DNA of 64,000 nt from Schistosoma haematobium (lineage: Eukaryota > Platyhelminthes > Trematoda > Strigeidida > Schistosomatidae), in assembly GCF_000699445.3 (NCBI RefSeq), contig NC_067196.1, positions 35,608,616 through 35,672,615 on the forward strand, written 5' to 3'. Both the position numbers and the translations under genes were made by a program. A model generated the notes under the pieces. That model made no database searches. It was not told the DNA's origin and saw only the letters and a list, made by a program, of their open reading frames with translations. This document shows, in pieces, positions 11,201-21,221 of this stretch (positions within the stretch are counted from its first letter, which is position 1; each line of letters opens with the position of its first letter).

Positions 11201-11720
11201 CAAAGCAGAAATCATCTTCATATTGTAAAGGATTTTACTTTAAAAGGTGTGCTGATCTCTATGTGTCTCGCTCCGTGTTTGCGAAATGTGAACATTGTCG
11301 TTTACATTTGAAATGGGATAAACGAATAACTTAGATGGAATTTTGTTCTCTGAGTTGGATAGTTTATGTTGAAGCCTTTGTGTGGATCTCTTGTGATCCC
11401 ACAAATCTTAATTTCATGTATGTACATATATATAAAATGCAAGTTCATTTACCTTTTTGGTGTAGGATGTCTTTGATTTTACTATACTTTTTTTCTTGTG
11501 AATTTGTTAGGTTACACTCCATTGGTCATTTGACTGCGTTTACTGTGGTTCTACTCTACACGACCGTCCAGATCACTATGCTGCTCGTTCCCGCTGCATT
11601 AACTGGTTAACAAATCACTATGGATATAATCCTCTCATGTACAGTCAATACAGAGCTGACTCTGTATTATTCAAAACACGTATTCCACTCGGCAAACAAA
11701 AGTGTTATAAATATATATAA
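933..11720 (+). CDS. EXTL3: Exostosin-like 3 glycosyltransferase (3' part of gene, 8 exons)
   Basis: C-terminal 509 residues of an EXTL3-type heparan sulfate glycosyltransferase, a Golgi type II membrane enzyme that adds the first alpha-GlcNAc to the linker. Exons: 933-1199, 3198-3585, 4726-4833, 6467-6621, 8357-8484, 9228-9372, 10810-10938, 11511-11720 (stop TAA). All introns are GT-AG, phases match throughout, and the total length is divisible by three. The first two exons carry the end of the exostosin (GT47) domain, including [17 protein letters not shown] and a QILFQRYF motif. From 6467 the GT64 domain follows: [23 protein letters not shown], the DDD metal motif in [54 protein letters not shown], and the Cys-containing tail ending CYKYI, as in EXTL3 rather than EXT1/EXT2. 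The N-terminal half and transmembrane segment lie outside the window. Introns are rich in SINEs. Confidence 0.95.
1471..1558 (+). pseudogene. Decayed duplicate of an EXTL3 exon segment
   Basis: About 80 bases match the 3' part of the real EXTL3 exon (3504-3590) at roughly 85% by eye, both starting AGTGACATGGTT and sharing ATGGTTATTTCCTTCAACAC. The tryptophan codon TGG of the real exon is TAG here, so the copy cannot encode the domain. It is preceded by a good acceptor (TTATATTTTAG, ending 1472). It lies in the intron upstream of the functional exon, so it is a tandem duplication remnant of gene sequence. Confidence 0.8.
1776..2291 (-). mobile_element. Internally deleted RTE-like derivative with 13-base TSD
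   Basis: This minus-strand insertion contains only the two ends of the element seen full length at 37084-40838: about 440 bases of its 5' leader joined to about 65 bases of its 3' tail, with no coding region. It is flanked by perfect direct repeats CCTTATAGCACAT at 1763-1775 and 2292-2304. The A/T-rich 3' tail (tttatttaagtaa type) faces the left repeat, as expected for target-primed insertion on the minus strand. It sits in an EXTL3 intron. Confidence 0.85.
2746..2970 (-). mobile_element. tRNA-derived SINE with hammerhead motif (minus copy)
   Basis: Reads on the minus strand as tRNA-like head, then a hammerhead-like segment, then the family tail ending near TGGTAGTCTAAC. On the minus strand the hammerhead core has CTGAGGA, a weakened stem II, GAAA, and ACGGCCGT followed by C at the cleavage position. 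Stem I pairing is imperfect. The head adjoins a second, plus-strand copy, giving a head-to-head pair. Confidence 0.7.
2966..3102 (+). mobile_element. Partial SINE, hammerhead and tail only (plus copy)
   Basis: Plus-strand remnant of the same SINE family starting in the segment upstream of the usual head and then jumping to the hammerhead: CACTG, CTGAGGA, stem II arms GTCC with loop CATACTA, then GAAG instead of the required GAAA, and CCAGTGG. Loss of an invariant core A predicts an inactive ribozyme. It ends in the family tail TTCATGATCTCAAT. Confidence 0.65.
4863..4900. repeat. (TA)n microsatellite
   Basis: About 19 uninterrupted TA units in EXTL3 intron 3, about 30 bases downstream of the donor at 4834. 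Confidence 0.95.
5076..5155 (+). repeat. Degenerate SINE hammerhead segment
   Basis: Keeps GGTCCCATACTAGGAC (stem II and loop), but the core reads ACAGAGA instead of CTGAGGA and CAAAAC instead of CGAAAC. Recognisable only by comparison with the copy at 7783. Confidence 0.5.
5264..5299. repeat. (AAT)n microsatellite
   Basis: About 12 AAT units in EXTL3 intron 3. Confidence 0.95.
5915..6035 (-). repeat. Degenerate SINE copy
   Basis: The minus strand carries the family hallmarks CAGTGCTTCCAGGTTTTC and a decayed hammerhead and head. The core is broken by substitutions (GAAAAAAC and TCTGAAG). Confidence 0.5.
7195..7300 (+). repeat. Degenerate SINE copy
   Basis: A B-box-like remnant (GGATCAGATCCTTCGTGGGA) followed by CCGAGGAGTCCAATACTAG and ACAAAACAGCC, a decayed hammerhead. 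It lies in EXTL3 intron 4, upstream of the best-preserved copy. Confidence 0.5.
7621..7890 (+). mobile_element. tRNA-derived SINE with hammerhead ribozyme, best-preserved copy
   Basis: Layout in order: leader segment (TTTCGTGGATTAGTTGACG), tRNA-like head with A-box TGGTCTAGTGGTTAAGCG near 7702 and B-box GGTTCGAATC near 7748, the hammerhead at 7783-7826, then the tail CTTCCAGGTTTTCC through ACTCATTATCTCAACC. The A and B boxes could act as an internal RNA polymerase III promoter. The element matches the described schistosome Sm-alpha class of hammerhead-bearing satellite/SINE DNA. It lies in EXTL3 intron 4, same strand as the gene. Confidence 0.8.
7783..7826 (+). ncRNA. Hammerhead ribozyme motif (type I)
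   Basis: Stem I CACTG (7783-7787) pairs with CAGTG (7822-7826). The core CTGAGGA (7788-7794) fits the CUGANGA consensus. Stem II lies between GCC (7795) and GGAC (7806-7809) and is weakened relative to the family GTCC/GGAC. GAAA is at 7810-7813, stem III is the palindrome ACGGCCGT (7813-7820), and the expected cleavage is after C7821 in GTC. Invariant core bases are present. Stem III has no real loop, so a dimer is more plausible than a monomer. Activity is inferred. Confidence 0.7.
8868..8990 (+). repeat. Degenerate SINE copy
   Basis: Remnant in EXTL3 intron 5 with a B-box-like GAGTTCGACTCATGG, GGCTGCTATGAAATCCTG and GGTACGAAATGA, corresponding to head and hammerhead. Heavily decayed. Confidence 0.45.
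9373..10809. other. EXTL3 intron 6, no gene; unidentified repeat-like core
   Basis: Intron of 1437 bases. Bases 9850-10110 are less AT-rich than the surroundings (for example GAGCCTGGTAGGTTTTATAC and CTAAGGGAGGTGTTCACC) and may be a fragment of an unrecognised repeat. No convincing coding potential or element ends were seen. Confidence 0.4.
11333..11400 (+). repeat. Half copy of the foldback element
   Basis: GATGGAATTTTGTTCTCTGA and the bases after it match the arm of the palindromic element at 27412-27683 (GATGGAGTTTTGTCCTCTGA), with similarity fading after about 35 bases. It lies in EXTL3 intron 7. Confidence 0.5.
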
Positions 11721-13900
11721 TACTTCGTATTACTTATCATATTAAGTCATATGTTACATTCTCGAGGATTGTCTAGATCTAGCTGCCTTGCGGAAACTGC
11801 AGATTCTCCCCGTGTCTCGAGAGATCGCATATTGACACAAGTCCCCACTGAGAACCAAAGTAATGCTTGTGTCATCTGACAGTCTCTTCTTTCTAATGTG
11901 ATAAGATGCGTTTCTATGCCGTCGTATAGGTCTTTCGCTTCGAAGTGTAAGTGTAGGGTAAAAAGTAGGTTCACATTACGTTTTCTAGCCACCATGCAGA
12001 TAACTGACAACTTATGTGAAGGTATTTCAAATCCTGTTAACAAGCTAGTCATGTTTCATGAACACTGAAGTTTTGTGCAATGAAAATGAAAAGCAAAATA
12101 AAGTTATTTGGGTGGGACTACAGAAATGACTGTTCACATAAATGATTTATATTGAGAGGACGTGGTCTATTAGACGTTATGTACCTCTTTTAGAGTTAAG
12201 TATTGGAGTCACCAAATACAACATTGAAGATCGGTCAGTCCATCTGCTCTTCTAGTCACTCAGTTTCCACCTCGTTTGTCCCAAGATTTTGCAAACTAGT
12301 TCCATTGATCTTTATGAATTCAGTCTTAGGCTATTTTGTAAAAGCAGTGGTACAATAGATGCCTTGCGTGCCTACCAATTTCGCTCGAAGAAACATGTGA
12401 GGCAAGTCGTGCTGATAGACCCGCTCGGGTAAGACATCTGTTGACTTTGAAGAGATCCCCGATTTCTCCTTGGTAGGCATTGGTTTCTCGTCGAGTTGCG
12501 ATAGGCTTGTTACCTACATAATACTTCAGTAAAACGTATTTTGGAAGCATCCAAGCCTCGTCCGGGAAATATAGAAGACGACCAGTGAGTGTTTTGCTTA
12601 CTATGCTACCATTTCGAAAGTCAAAGAACATAGTAGCAAAATAAGGACAGGAAGACCCATTATTCTGGTAATTCGGTTTGCAAATAAGTATATTCTCATC
12701 CTCATGGGATACTTTTAAGGATTCAGTGGACTGCGAAACGTAACCACCGGGCAATTATATATTTGGTAAGCAATAAGGAATGTGAATTTGAGATAGCACA
12801 GGTCTGTCTCGAGCCTGCGAGATAACTCAAACAGCTTAACGCTTATATTAAGTTTGAGTCAGAGTTTCTACTGACGAAATCAAATAATCTCGTTCTAAGA
12901 ACCGCTAATACAATACTAACCTGAGATTGTTAGAGAATTAAAGGTCGATAGTCTAATACGATTTGCGACTTTCCAGGATAGCAAGAATGAGGCATCCTGA
13001 AAGGTTATTATTCAGTAAGTTATCCTCTAAAATCATGTAGTGAGCGTTGGTGTCACAGAATGAAACTGAACTTTTGAAATAGTGTAGATACCATTTTATC
13101 ATTACGAAGTACCCAGGGCCGCAACGGAACAACAAAAAGCTATTCCAAAGATACTAATCCATTTTTAAAACCTCATGGCAAGGGTATTGCATCAATAACA
13201 TTTCTACATCGGTTACTATTTTTGACATTTGTTCACCTTTTGGAAGGTTCGAGCTGTAAATGAAGGAGATAGGGTTCAAGAATTTTGTCCTTGCTGCCTG
13301 GCAGAAATGCTTCGTCAGAAAATTGTGAAATAAGTCACGTGTGCCACATTTTTTAAGTTTAGTTGTGGAGGTATCACAACTGTAGCAGAAATGTTTTATG
13401 AAATGTTATTAATAGAGAAAAAAAATGTAATATCTTACAAAGTTATAGTTCGTAATTTAGAACCGTAGAGGAAAAACTAGACATTTTTTTCTATCATATG
13501 TAATGTAATGGCTTAATATCATTTCAAGCTCTTAACAGAATTATACTGAATCACTGACTGACCACATTGAATAGCAAAGTATGTCAAATGAACTCTTCCA
13601 TACCGGCCAAGTACTTTGCAACTGACTTACTTTTACTGGACTCCCACTTTAGGAAAATAGTAACGTTCACACAATATATACATGAGACTGCGGGAGGAAC
13701 CTATGTCAGCCTTCTAAGGAGACATATTCTGTGTAGAGTAAGACAACATTCAATGTTCGAAGTAAAAAGCTTTCGACCTTTCGGGGCTGATTCTTTGTGA
13801 TCAGGCAGAGATACTTCTAATTATATAAATTGGCATTAACAATTGTGGCTACGCTGGCATATTCAGTGTATTGATGTAAAGTTTTGAGTTCGTTTCGTGA
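11721..13900. other. Intergenic, two unassigned minus-strand open frames
   Basis: Downstream of the EXTL3 stop. Open frames exist on the minus strand at 12052-11747 (101 codons) and 12754-12326 (142 codons, containing CPYFATMFFDFRNGS and LTGRLLYFPDEAWMLPKY). I do not recognise either product. The GC content of 12326-12754 is above its surroundings, which suggests repeat-derived coding sequence rather than a host gene. No splice structure could be built. Confidence 0.35.
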
Positions 13901-13949
13901 AGTTATTTAGGTATTTGATAAAGGTATGTTTGTAAAAATATGGCCTACA

Positions 13950-14142
13950 TATAATACTCAAGTTGGTATATGTGAATTTGGAATAATGTAACGAAATATC
14001 ACTAAAATGATAAGTTAAGAGCTTTAACAAGACACAATCAAACACTCGAATTGGAACTACGTAATATGAGTTTGTATTGTTACTGTAATAGGTTTGAACA
14101 CATGAAATATTTAACTGTACAGTGAACTAGTTACTCACTACA
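13950..14142 (-). repeat. Left LTR of the old Gypsy remnant
   Basis: Aligns with 15520-15703: both contain GTGAATTTG followed by AACGAAAT, AAGACACAA followed by CAAACACTC, and CATGAAATAT, then GTTACTCA at the end. Identity looks like roughly 75%, so the insertion is old. Confidence 0.6.
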
Positions 14143-14754
14143 CCGCAACACATTGATTTTCTGTTTATTTGTCTATAATGTAGTCTGAATTTATTTGAAT
14201 TTCTGTTAGGTCTTCTTAATTGTTCAGCAATCTGATTTTTATTTTCTTCATCCGTCTGAAATTCGGAATTATCTAGAGAGTCATTATTGACTGGGGAATC
14301 GTCTAAATTGAGGTTGAAACTATTTATTTGGAGTTCAGAATTAGGATTAGAGAATGGTCAGAATGAAAACTGGAATCACCAACTTCATTAATCTTCACCA
14401 AGTCTGTACATATCTGCCGCTAGTTGAATGGTTATTTAAACCTAGAACGTTTACTATCGGACTACCCATTCTTTGAATTATAGTCTACGTGGAAGGTTGG
14501 TAGTCATTTTGTTCATCAAATGACCATTTGAACTCGAGTTCGAAATATTCGAGATTTAAGGAAATTATCTAGAATGTCACGAGTTCTTGAATATTCTGCA
14601 CTACGATAGTGAGTCGAGAAACTAGATACATTTTTCCAACTCCTAGATTACTTGGACTGAATAACATGATCGTGAGCGGCAAAGAATCCGTCCTTCTGTC
14701 TGAGTCAGGTGGTTTTGATCCAACACCATTCAGTGTTTTAGTAGTAAATGACTT

Positions 14755-15255
14755 TTACAAAAACTTTTGTGTATGTCCAACCTTTTCATATTTACAGCAA
14801 CGTACATAACAAAACTTACATGAACTACGAAGATGCAGTTTACCACATGAGTGACGAGGTTTAATACTCAAAGATAAATTAAAAGTGCTTGTCGGATCAA
14901 TCACTTGTCTGAATGGGACTGTTCCTGTCTGAGCTTTCTGCAGTATAAAAGATTTTTTCACATTCGATAACAAGGCATCATGATATTTCGTAACAACATC
15001 ACGAGGATCATTATTAACATCTTCATAAATAAAATAGAGGTCTTTGTCTGCCTGAAAGGCACCGAAAAGGATTTGTATAATATTCTCTAGTTTAGAATTA
15101 TTTATACCAGCAATCAGGCGGTCATGATATCTGATGTGCAGCTGTTCACCGAAATTGCACTTAGAAGCTTGTATCCGAAGCTGTATTATGGAATCTCTAA
15201 TAGTCTGATTTGGTGCACGAACTAATTTGTTGAAATGTGCTGTCATGTATTTCAA
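14755..15255 (-). pseudogene. Gypsy gag fragment with decayed zinc knuckle
   Basis: Residues 1-110 of this 166-codon frame resemble the matrix/capsid part of schistosome Gypsy gag (APNQTIRDSIIQLRIQASKC, then EQLHIRYHDRLIAGI). The C-terminus holds a knuckle-like SCGKLHLRSSCKFCYVRCC and GHTQKF that matches the intact CLSCGKFHSFNSCKF and CFKCGDIGHIKSVC of the gag at 51024-51584 but has lost key cysteines. The N-terminal part and all of pol are missing. Confidence 0.75.
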
Positions 15256-15519
15256 ACGGTTTGACGTGAAAATGAGCGGTTGGTACTCTCGTAAGTTTGT
15301 TGAACGGAAGTAGGGTAGGTTTACCAGGATGTGCCGAATTCCTTAACAAACTATAGGCTTTTCTATCAATAGCAGTAATAAATTAGTATGCAATGCTATC
15401 TTCCTTGAAGTTATATGACGAACACCAAGCATCAAAACATTCTAAACAATTCTCCACTTCTCTCAGGGACAAATTAATGGACAATTACCCCAAGTTACTT
15501 GAATCCCTATGTACTGTGA

Positions 15520-15703
15520 CTCTATGTGTGAATTTGAAATCAGATAACGAAATACTACTAATCACAAGTCTAGAACTTCGACAAGACACAACCAAACACT
15601 CACACTTCAAGCATGTAAAATAAACTTGTATTCTGTTGTTGTATTACGTTTAAACACAACATGAAATATCTGACTGAACAGTGCATTTGCTGGTTACTCA
15701 TCA
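15520..15703 (-). repeat. Right LTR of the old Gypsy remnant
   Basis: Partner of the repeat at 13950-14142, in the same orientation. See that entry for shared blocks. Confidence 0.6.
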
Positions 15704-16153
15704 GAGTTACTTGAATTTATAAGTGAATACGCTCGAACAAAGTATAAACGTTTAACACTACTGATTATTCAGGATTTTGGTTCTTCCTAGACATAGCATA
15801 AAATTTCGGGATCTGACTACGATGATATGAAGTTCTCCAGGCGCTGTACAAGAAAGACATCATTCGATCTCAATTATAATGGTGAAGAGTGAGATAATAG
15901 ATCTCTCAAAATGAACTTCAGCAAATTAAATTACTACTTCATACCAGTTAACAATAAAGATGCTAAAGTATTTTGCGTTTGAAAGCGCCTTTTTACGTAA
16001 CAAGTTTATAATCGAGATATACCATTTCAGTCAAACCAGGTATCAAAAATGAAGGAGTCCGAATACTTATTTGGAAAGCTATCGATTTGTCGATAAACTT
16101 TGGGTCCCAGGTGGATGTCAGTTGTAAGGGATGCGTAGCATGACGTACCCAAT

Positions 16154-16274
16154 CGTGATCTGGTTCATATGCATAACCGAGTGCTTTCAGCTAGGGTGTG
16201 CCTTGTACAAATAATGAGGTCAACTTCAACGTCGAAGACCTACAGAGTTATTTGTTTCGGGGTTTGTTTACCGC
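16154..16274 (+). repeat. Dispersed repeat shared with 42758-42880
   Basis: CGTGATCTGG, then GCATAACCGAG with CTTTCAGCTAG, then TACAGAGTTATTTGTTTCGG and GTTTACCGC, all have counterparts in the same order on the minus strand at 42880-42758. Its position a little upstream of the CR1-like ORF1 remnant suggests it may be that element's 5' region. This link is inference. Confidence 0.5.
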
Positions 16275-17903
16275 AAGAACAACATCCGCCCGCTTTGACA
16301 AGGTTAAGTATAATCTAATCATCAAATTTTAAATTATCCGTATAAGTAAAACTCAAACTTCAGAGGAAATCCTTAGCGCCAACCTAATGCGAAGAACACC
16401 TGTGAGCTGCTATCAACCAGACAACTGAAACAATGTATTATTTGTGGTGAAAATTATTTGGTACCAATAAACTCGATAGTTAAGCAAGCATACCACCAAA
16501 GGCTTTATGTTTCAAAGAATCCGCGAATAAAACTGTAAGCCTGTTTAACCCGAGTTACTCGCTACTCAGATTTTTAAGCTTAAATGTGGAAGTATCAGTG
16601 ATTCGTCGACCTCAGAAAGATAACCGTCCATAAAAAATATTAACTGGAGGTATTAGTGATCTGTTTTTGGCTTAAAACAGTAACTCGACACACGTAGACT
16701 TCAGTCCACAATTATTTTGTATATTTTTGCCGAAAAATTGCCGGAAGATTTTACGGAGCGCGCTATTAGAATTGGAAGTTTACTTACAACGTGATTTGCA
16801 TTTCTTAATCCTTTGCTGCATTCTTACTTAACAAAAGTACTGTTTATCGTCCAGAGAATTTGTCCTGAGCATAACGTTCGGTAGATTGCTTTTCTTTTTG
16901 AGTTTTAGTCAAGTTAATAGTTGAATGTAGTTTTCCATTCAGCGTACTATTTAGTTTTTTACATGAAGGCTAGTTCTAGCGTTTCATGATCTTATGTGCC
17001 ATCTGTTTTTATCTATTTCAACCGTTTTGTGTGTGCCACCATCTTGTTTTACCGTCATCGACTTTTTCAAGGATGTATTAAGTAATTTTATATCATCATA
17101 GTCATGAATGATTCCTGCAAGCGACTTGGATGCCATTTTGCTGTCACTGCTGATATGCAGTGTGGTAAATGCAACAAGTGGTTCCATGAGGGTGCACAGA
17201 TCTTACGGTAACCGCTCACAAAAGTCTTGGTAAGTCGGAAAAACAGATAAAGACGCACAGCGAAAAGAAGAGAGACACTGACAACATTGGTATCGAGGGG
17301 ACATGCCTCGACACTAATGAGGATTTGCTGAACCACAACACCGTAATAAAATCGGCGGTACTAGACACCTTCAGCAAACTTGGGGTCTCTGAATGCAACG
17401 GTTGTCCCCAAAACCTGTATAGGCCATTGAATCCCCGTTAACGAAGTCAAAATGGACCATGTATCACTTTATAAGATTCAGACCTTCCCGGGAATTGTAG
17501 TGTAGCTGTACGGTCTACCTGCAAGAATGTCCAATAAGTCAACAAAGAGCACAGGAATCTGAATCACGTTTCAACCACCAAAAAACAAGATCTCCAACTT
17601 GAACCTACCGAAAATCTGGGGAAACGATAACAGTTCGCAATGATTTTCTCAAAATCATGAACCTTTTAAAGAGCTCTAATCTTCCGCTTAGTTTACAGGA
17701 CAGAAATGACAAGAGAATCTAGGAAGAGTTAATCAAGGAGATCGAACTTCCAAAAATAGAGTCTCTGAAGGTCACGCGGCTCGCTCGGAGAAAAGGACTC
17801 CAAGCATCAAAATCGCCAAAGACTAATTCGTGTAACGGCCACTAACGTTGCCAACACAGTAGATGTCTTACTAGCTAGTTCGTCGCAGAAATCAGATGAG
17901 TAT

Positions 17904-18419
17904 GTGAAAGCACTGCTTTGTTCACCGTTTTCGGAGCTCGATCTTGCCAGGAACATTAGTAAGGAATTTGGCGAAGTGTTTTTCCGCGGAAGAACTATCA
18001 TTGTGCAAGGTGTGTCAGAAAGCACGGACCCTGACCACAAAAACACTGATATTTGGGAATGGAAATTCACCAAGCATTCCTTGAAGCTCAAAAACATGTT
18101 GACTCAACAAGTGGTGAGACTAGTCACAAAGGGCGAGGATCCTAGACCCCGGCTGATGAAGATGACCTTCCCATCCTTCCATATTGCGGCTGCAATTCTG
18201 GAAGTATTTCCAGCTGACAGACGCCGGCTGCCATTTGGGATCCATACGCACCCGGAATGGTCATATGATGCCAGGATCACGCACAAAAGCAAGTTGAAGC
18301 TGACTTTTCCACTTGTGGACTGTCAAGACCATGAAAACAACGTAGAAAGGATAAGAGCTACCAACTCGAAAAAGCCTGTGTACGTAGGTTACCTGTCTAC
18401 TCACATGAGGCTCATATAG
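17904..18419 (+). pseudogene. CR1-like ORF1 fragment
   Basis: Open frame of 171 codons with VTKGEDPRPRLMKMTFPS followed by ADRRRLPFGIHTHPEWSYD and RITHKSK, a pattern of flatworm CR1-like ORF1 nucleic acid-binding proteins encoded upstream of endonuclease-RT. It has no host-type exon structure and lies between the PHD-like finger and the RT remnant of the same element. Confidence 0.6.
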
Positions 18420-19380
18420 ATAAACAGAACTGGAAGCCCGCACGTTTCAAATTGAGAGCATAAACTACTTATACAAGAATTCAGCGAGTCTGTTGAATAA
18501 ACTGGATTTGCTGCTAGTAATGCTAGTAATACTCATCTGATAGGAATATGTGGAATATGGATAACTCGTCAATCTACGAACCGGGAGCTATCAGTCAGAC
18601 GCCGTCGTGATTAGACTGGGTATTTAAAAACGAAGAATTCCTAGTTGATAGCCTCTCAATCCTGGCTCACCTATTGAGAAGCGATTACGCCGCCATGGCC
18701 TGTAGCTTTATCAGCAAAACTGAGCTAAGAGATCCTAACAACAGCAGGCGCTGAAATTTCAAACGACTAGATGTATCAACTTCACAGGAAAATCTGCAGT
18801 AGCTGGACTGGGAGGTCCACGCTTGACCTGGTGTTGGTGGTCATGGGGATTTCGTACACCACACGACCCTAATTGCTATGGAGCAGGCTGTTCCACCAAC
18901 GGCCCCCAAAATCTATAAGTGACCTACATTCATCAAGAATCGCACTCTTTGTTTGCTAAGCCACAAGAGGCACTACTGGGAGGAATACAAGTGAACTGGT
19001 ATTAACAGCACATACAGGCGATTCAAACAAGCGAGGAACATATGCCCAAATGTAATAATGGAAGACAGGCTACAGCACCAGATAAAGCTTATCAATAAAT
19101 TTGTCTCCAATCCGAAGAACTTATTCCATCATGCAGCCTCTCTTCGACAAGCCGAAATCGGAGTTCCCTGACCGCTAGTTTCTAATGGACGACCAACAAC
19201 AATGGTGACTCCACTTACCTTCTGGCTGAGCAGTACTCTCAACATTTCAACCGACCCACACTAACTGAATTGATGAGAGCCTCACCTACAACTCTACAGG
19301 ACCCCTAAACATTATGGAGTCCCCCACATGCGACGATCTGCACGACTACTTACTATCCATAAACTTCTCGTCATTCCAAC

Positions 19381-19800
19381 TGCGCAGTTCCATAAAAGCT
19401 GAAGCCTGTATAGCCAACCTGACAACTGTGGTGGACGGGTGGACAACCATCCTCGATCGTAAGGGGAAGATTGGTGTCATTTACATCGACTTTCAAAAGC
19501 TTTCGATGAGGTCAACCACATATGTCTTATCAAGAAGCTAATACGACTATGTATCAAACCACCTTCAATTGATTGGCTCACTTCATATCTAAAAATAGAC
19601 ATTTTAAGGTAAGTGTTAACTATACTTTCTCTTAAACGATGGAATGTCTTAGTGGGGTCCGCACGGTTCGTTACTAGAACCTCATATTTTTTATCCATAT
19701 AAATGATCTTCCACGGCAGATATTGTCAGATTTATTACTTGCAGCTGTCGATGCGAAAATTTGGAGAGAAGTATGCAATCAAGAGTATAGACTGACATTT
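19381..19800 (+). pseudogene. CR1-like reverse transcriptase fragment
   Basis: Read across frames: LTTVVDGWTTILDRKGKIGV, YIDFQK with a shifted FDEVNH, IKKLIRL, IDWLTSYLK, and SGVPHGSLL with INDLPRQILSD, i.e. RT motifs through the palm. The catalytic motif region (LLLAAVDAKIW) has lost its aspartate pair. Several frameshifts, non-functional. Confidence 0.7.
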
Positions 19801-20856
19801 CGGGGGATCTGACTCAACTTTAATGTCGGGTAGATGACAACGAACTTATTTTTAACACTTCAAAGTGCAGAGTAGTCCCTCTGAGACATCTTGCAGACCG
19901 CAGCTACAACATAGGCAATTCTTCTCTAGAGGTGTCGGAACTTTAAAAGCACCTAGGAGTGTTGGCAGCGTTTGATCTGAAGTCTTACGCTAAATACAAC
20001 AGAAATTTCTTCCGAGTAAGCATTGCACTGGAAACGTTGAAGTGCATTTTCGGCCAATCCGGCGAAAGAACATTTCGTATATTTTTCAACAGTTTTATGC
20101 ATACTCCCAATAAACCGCTTTCCTTGTACTAACCTTAACTACCCTTCCTTCATGTGAGCTTACTCCAACATGTTAAACATCACAACTCATTGTTCTTTAT
20201 TACTGCACTCTCTTATATGAAGCCTCTGACTTAATTTCACTCTAACAAGAGATAATATGAATTTAATCTAATTTATTATACCTCTGTCTGTTCTACTACA
20301 AAGTGTTAAGCAACGTTTGGCGTTCATATCACTTTAAAAAAATAAGGACATTCTGTAGCGCATCGAACGGCGAGCCACCAAATCAGTTCCAGGACTCAAA
20401 TTTAAGTCTTATGAAGTGTACTTCCAATCACTGGACGTTTACCAATTAGAGTACAGGTGTCTTAGAAGTGACATTCAAATGACTTAGGCATTATTAATAC
20501 CTCTGGACATCCTCTTAAACACCTATTTACGCTTAGTCCCAACACAAACAATGGGTTAATACCTAGAATCTGAAGACATAACACAGCAAAACAAACTGTA
20601 AACACACCTACTTTCTAAGCGAACCAAAATGCTGTAATTCGCTGCAGACTGAGCTAGAATAAGCGACTTTCTGGGATTCCTTCAAGAGGATGGCATCTTA
20701 CTATGGTTTACCAGTTTCTTTTTCTTTTTCTCGTTTTATTGATAATATACCCAGATTCCTGCCTGGAGCCTCAGTGATCCCCCTCCACTACATACGGAGG
20801 CCCGTTGAACAATGCTTCTTATATTCCATCCAAAATAATTTGAACCATCTGGGCGT

Positions 20857-21221
20857 GTGGGAATGAAATTAATGAAGTGTCTCTCTAAACTATCTTACGA
20901 TGAGCGCATAAAACGCCTAAACCTTTCCTCTTGTCGTATCGTAGTACGTAAAGTAACCTTATCCCGGCATTTTGCGTTTTTGATTGTGATTCGGGTGTTT
21001 ATGTGTGTTATCTTTTCGCTCCCTCCAGCACTTATAATCTCGGAGGTCATAGCAAGAAGGTTCACAAACCGCGATCTTATAAACTAAAGGTAGGGTTCCG
21101 TTTTTCGTATCGAGTAGTTAATGACTGAGACGCCTTATCCGAACATGTGGTATCAGCCACATCAGTGAATATTTTCAAGGAGAAACTGGATCTTCACTGG
21201 AAGGCAATCTGTCAGGATTAA
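20857..21221 (+). mobile_element. 3' end of a second CR1-like element
   Basis: Frames read LSYDERIKRLNL, GFRFSYRVVNDWDALSEHVV and TSVNIFKEKLDLHW ending AICQD and TAA at 21219. This is the C-terminus of a CR1-like RT. The same segment recurs, more decayed, at 44608-44868. Confidence 0.65.

Larger units (their letters stand above)
13900..15703 (-). mobile_element. Old, internally deleted Gypsy-type LTR element
   Basis: Two diverged direct repeats (about 13950-14142 and 15520-15703) flank an interior with only gag homology, read on the minus strand. Read on the minus strand the left repeat begins TGTAGTGAGTAAC, a normal LTR terminus. No protease, RT or integrase remains. The outer boundary on the left is approximate. 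Confidence 0.6.
17100..20560 (+). mobile_element. Decayed CR1-like non-LTR retrotransposon
   Basis: Plus-strand remnants in the expected order: a PHD-like finger near 17114-17210 (MQCGKCNKWFHEG), an ORF1 remnant (17904-18419), eroded endonuclease/linker (18470-19300), RT core (19381-19800) and C-terminal RT/thumb pieces (20345-20540, RRATKSVPGLKFKSYEV then SLDVYQLEYRCLRSD). Many stops and frameshifts. Resembles the SR1/CR1 class of schistosomes. Boundaries are approximate and no target duplication was found. Confidence 0.75.

Noticed and set aside
17807..18443. Minus-strand open frames opposite 17904-18419
   Set aside because: The plus-strand frame has the CR1 ORF1 motifs and correct order relative to RT. 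Minus frames are shadows.
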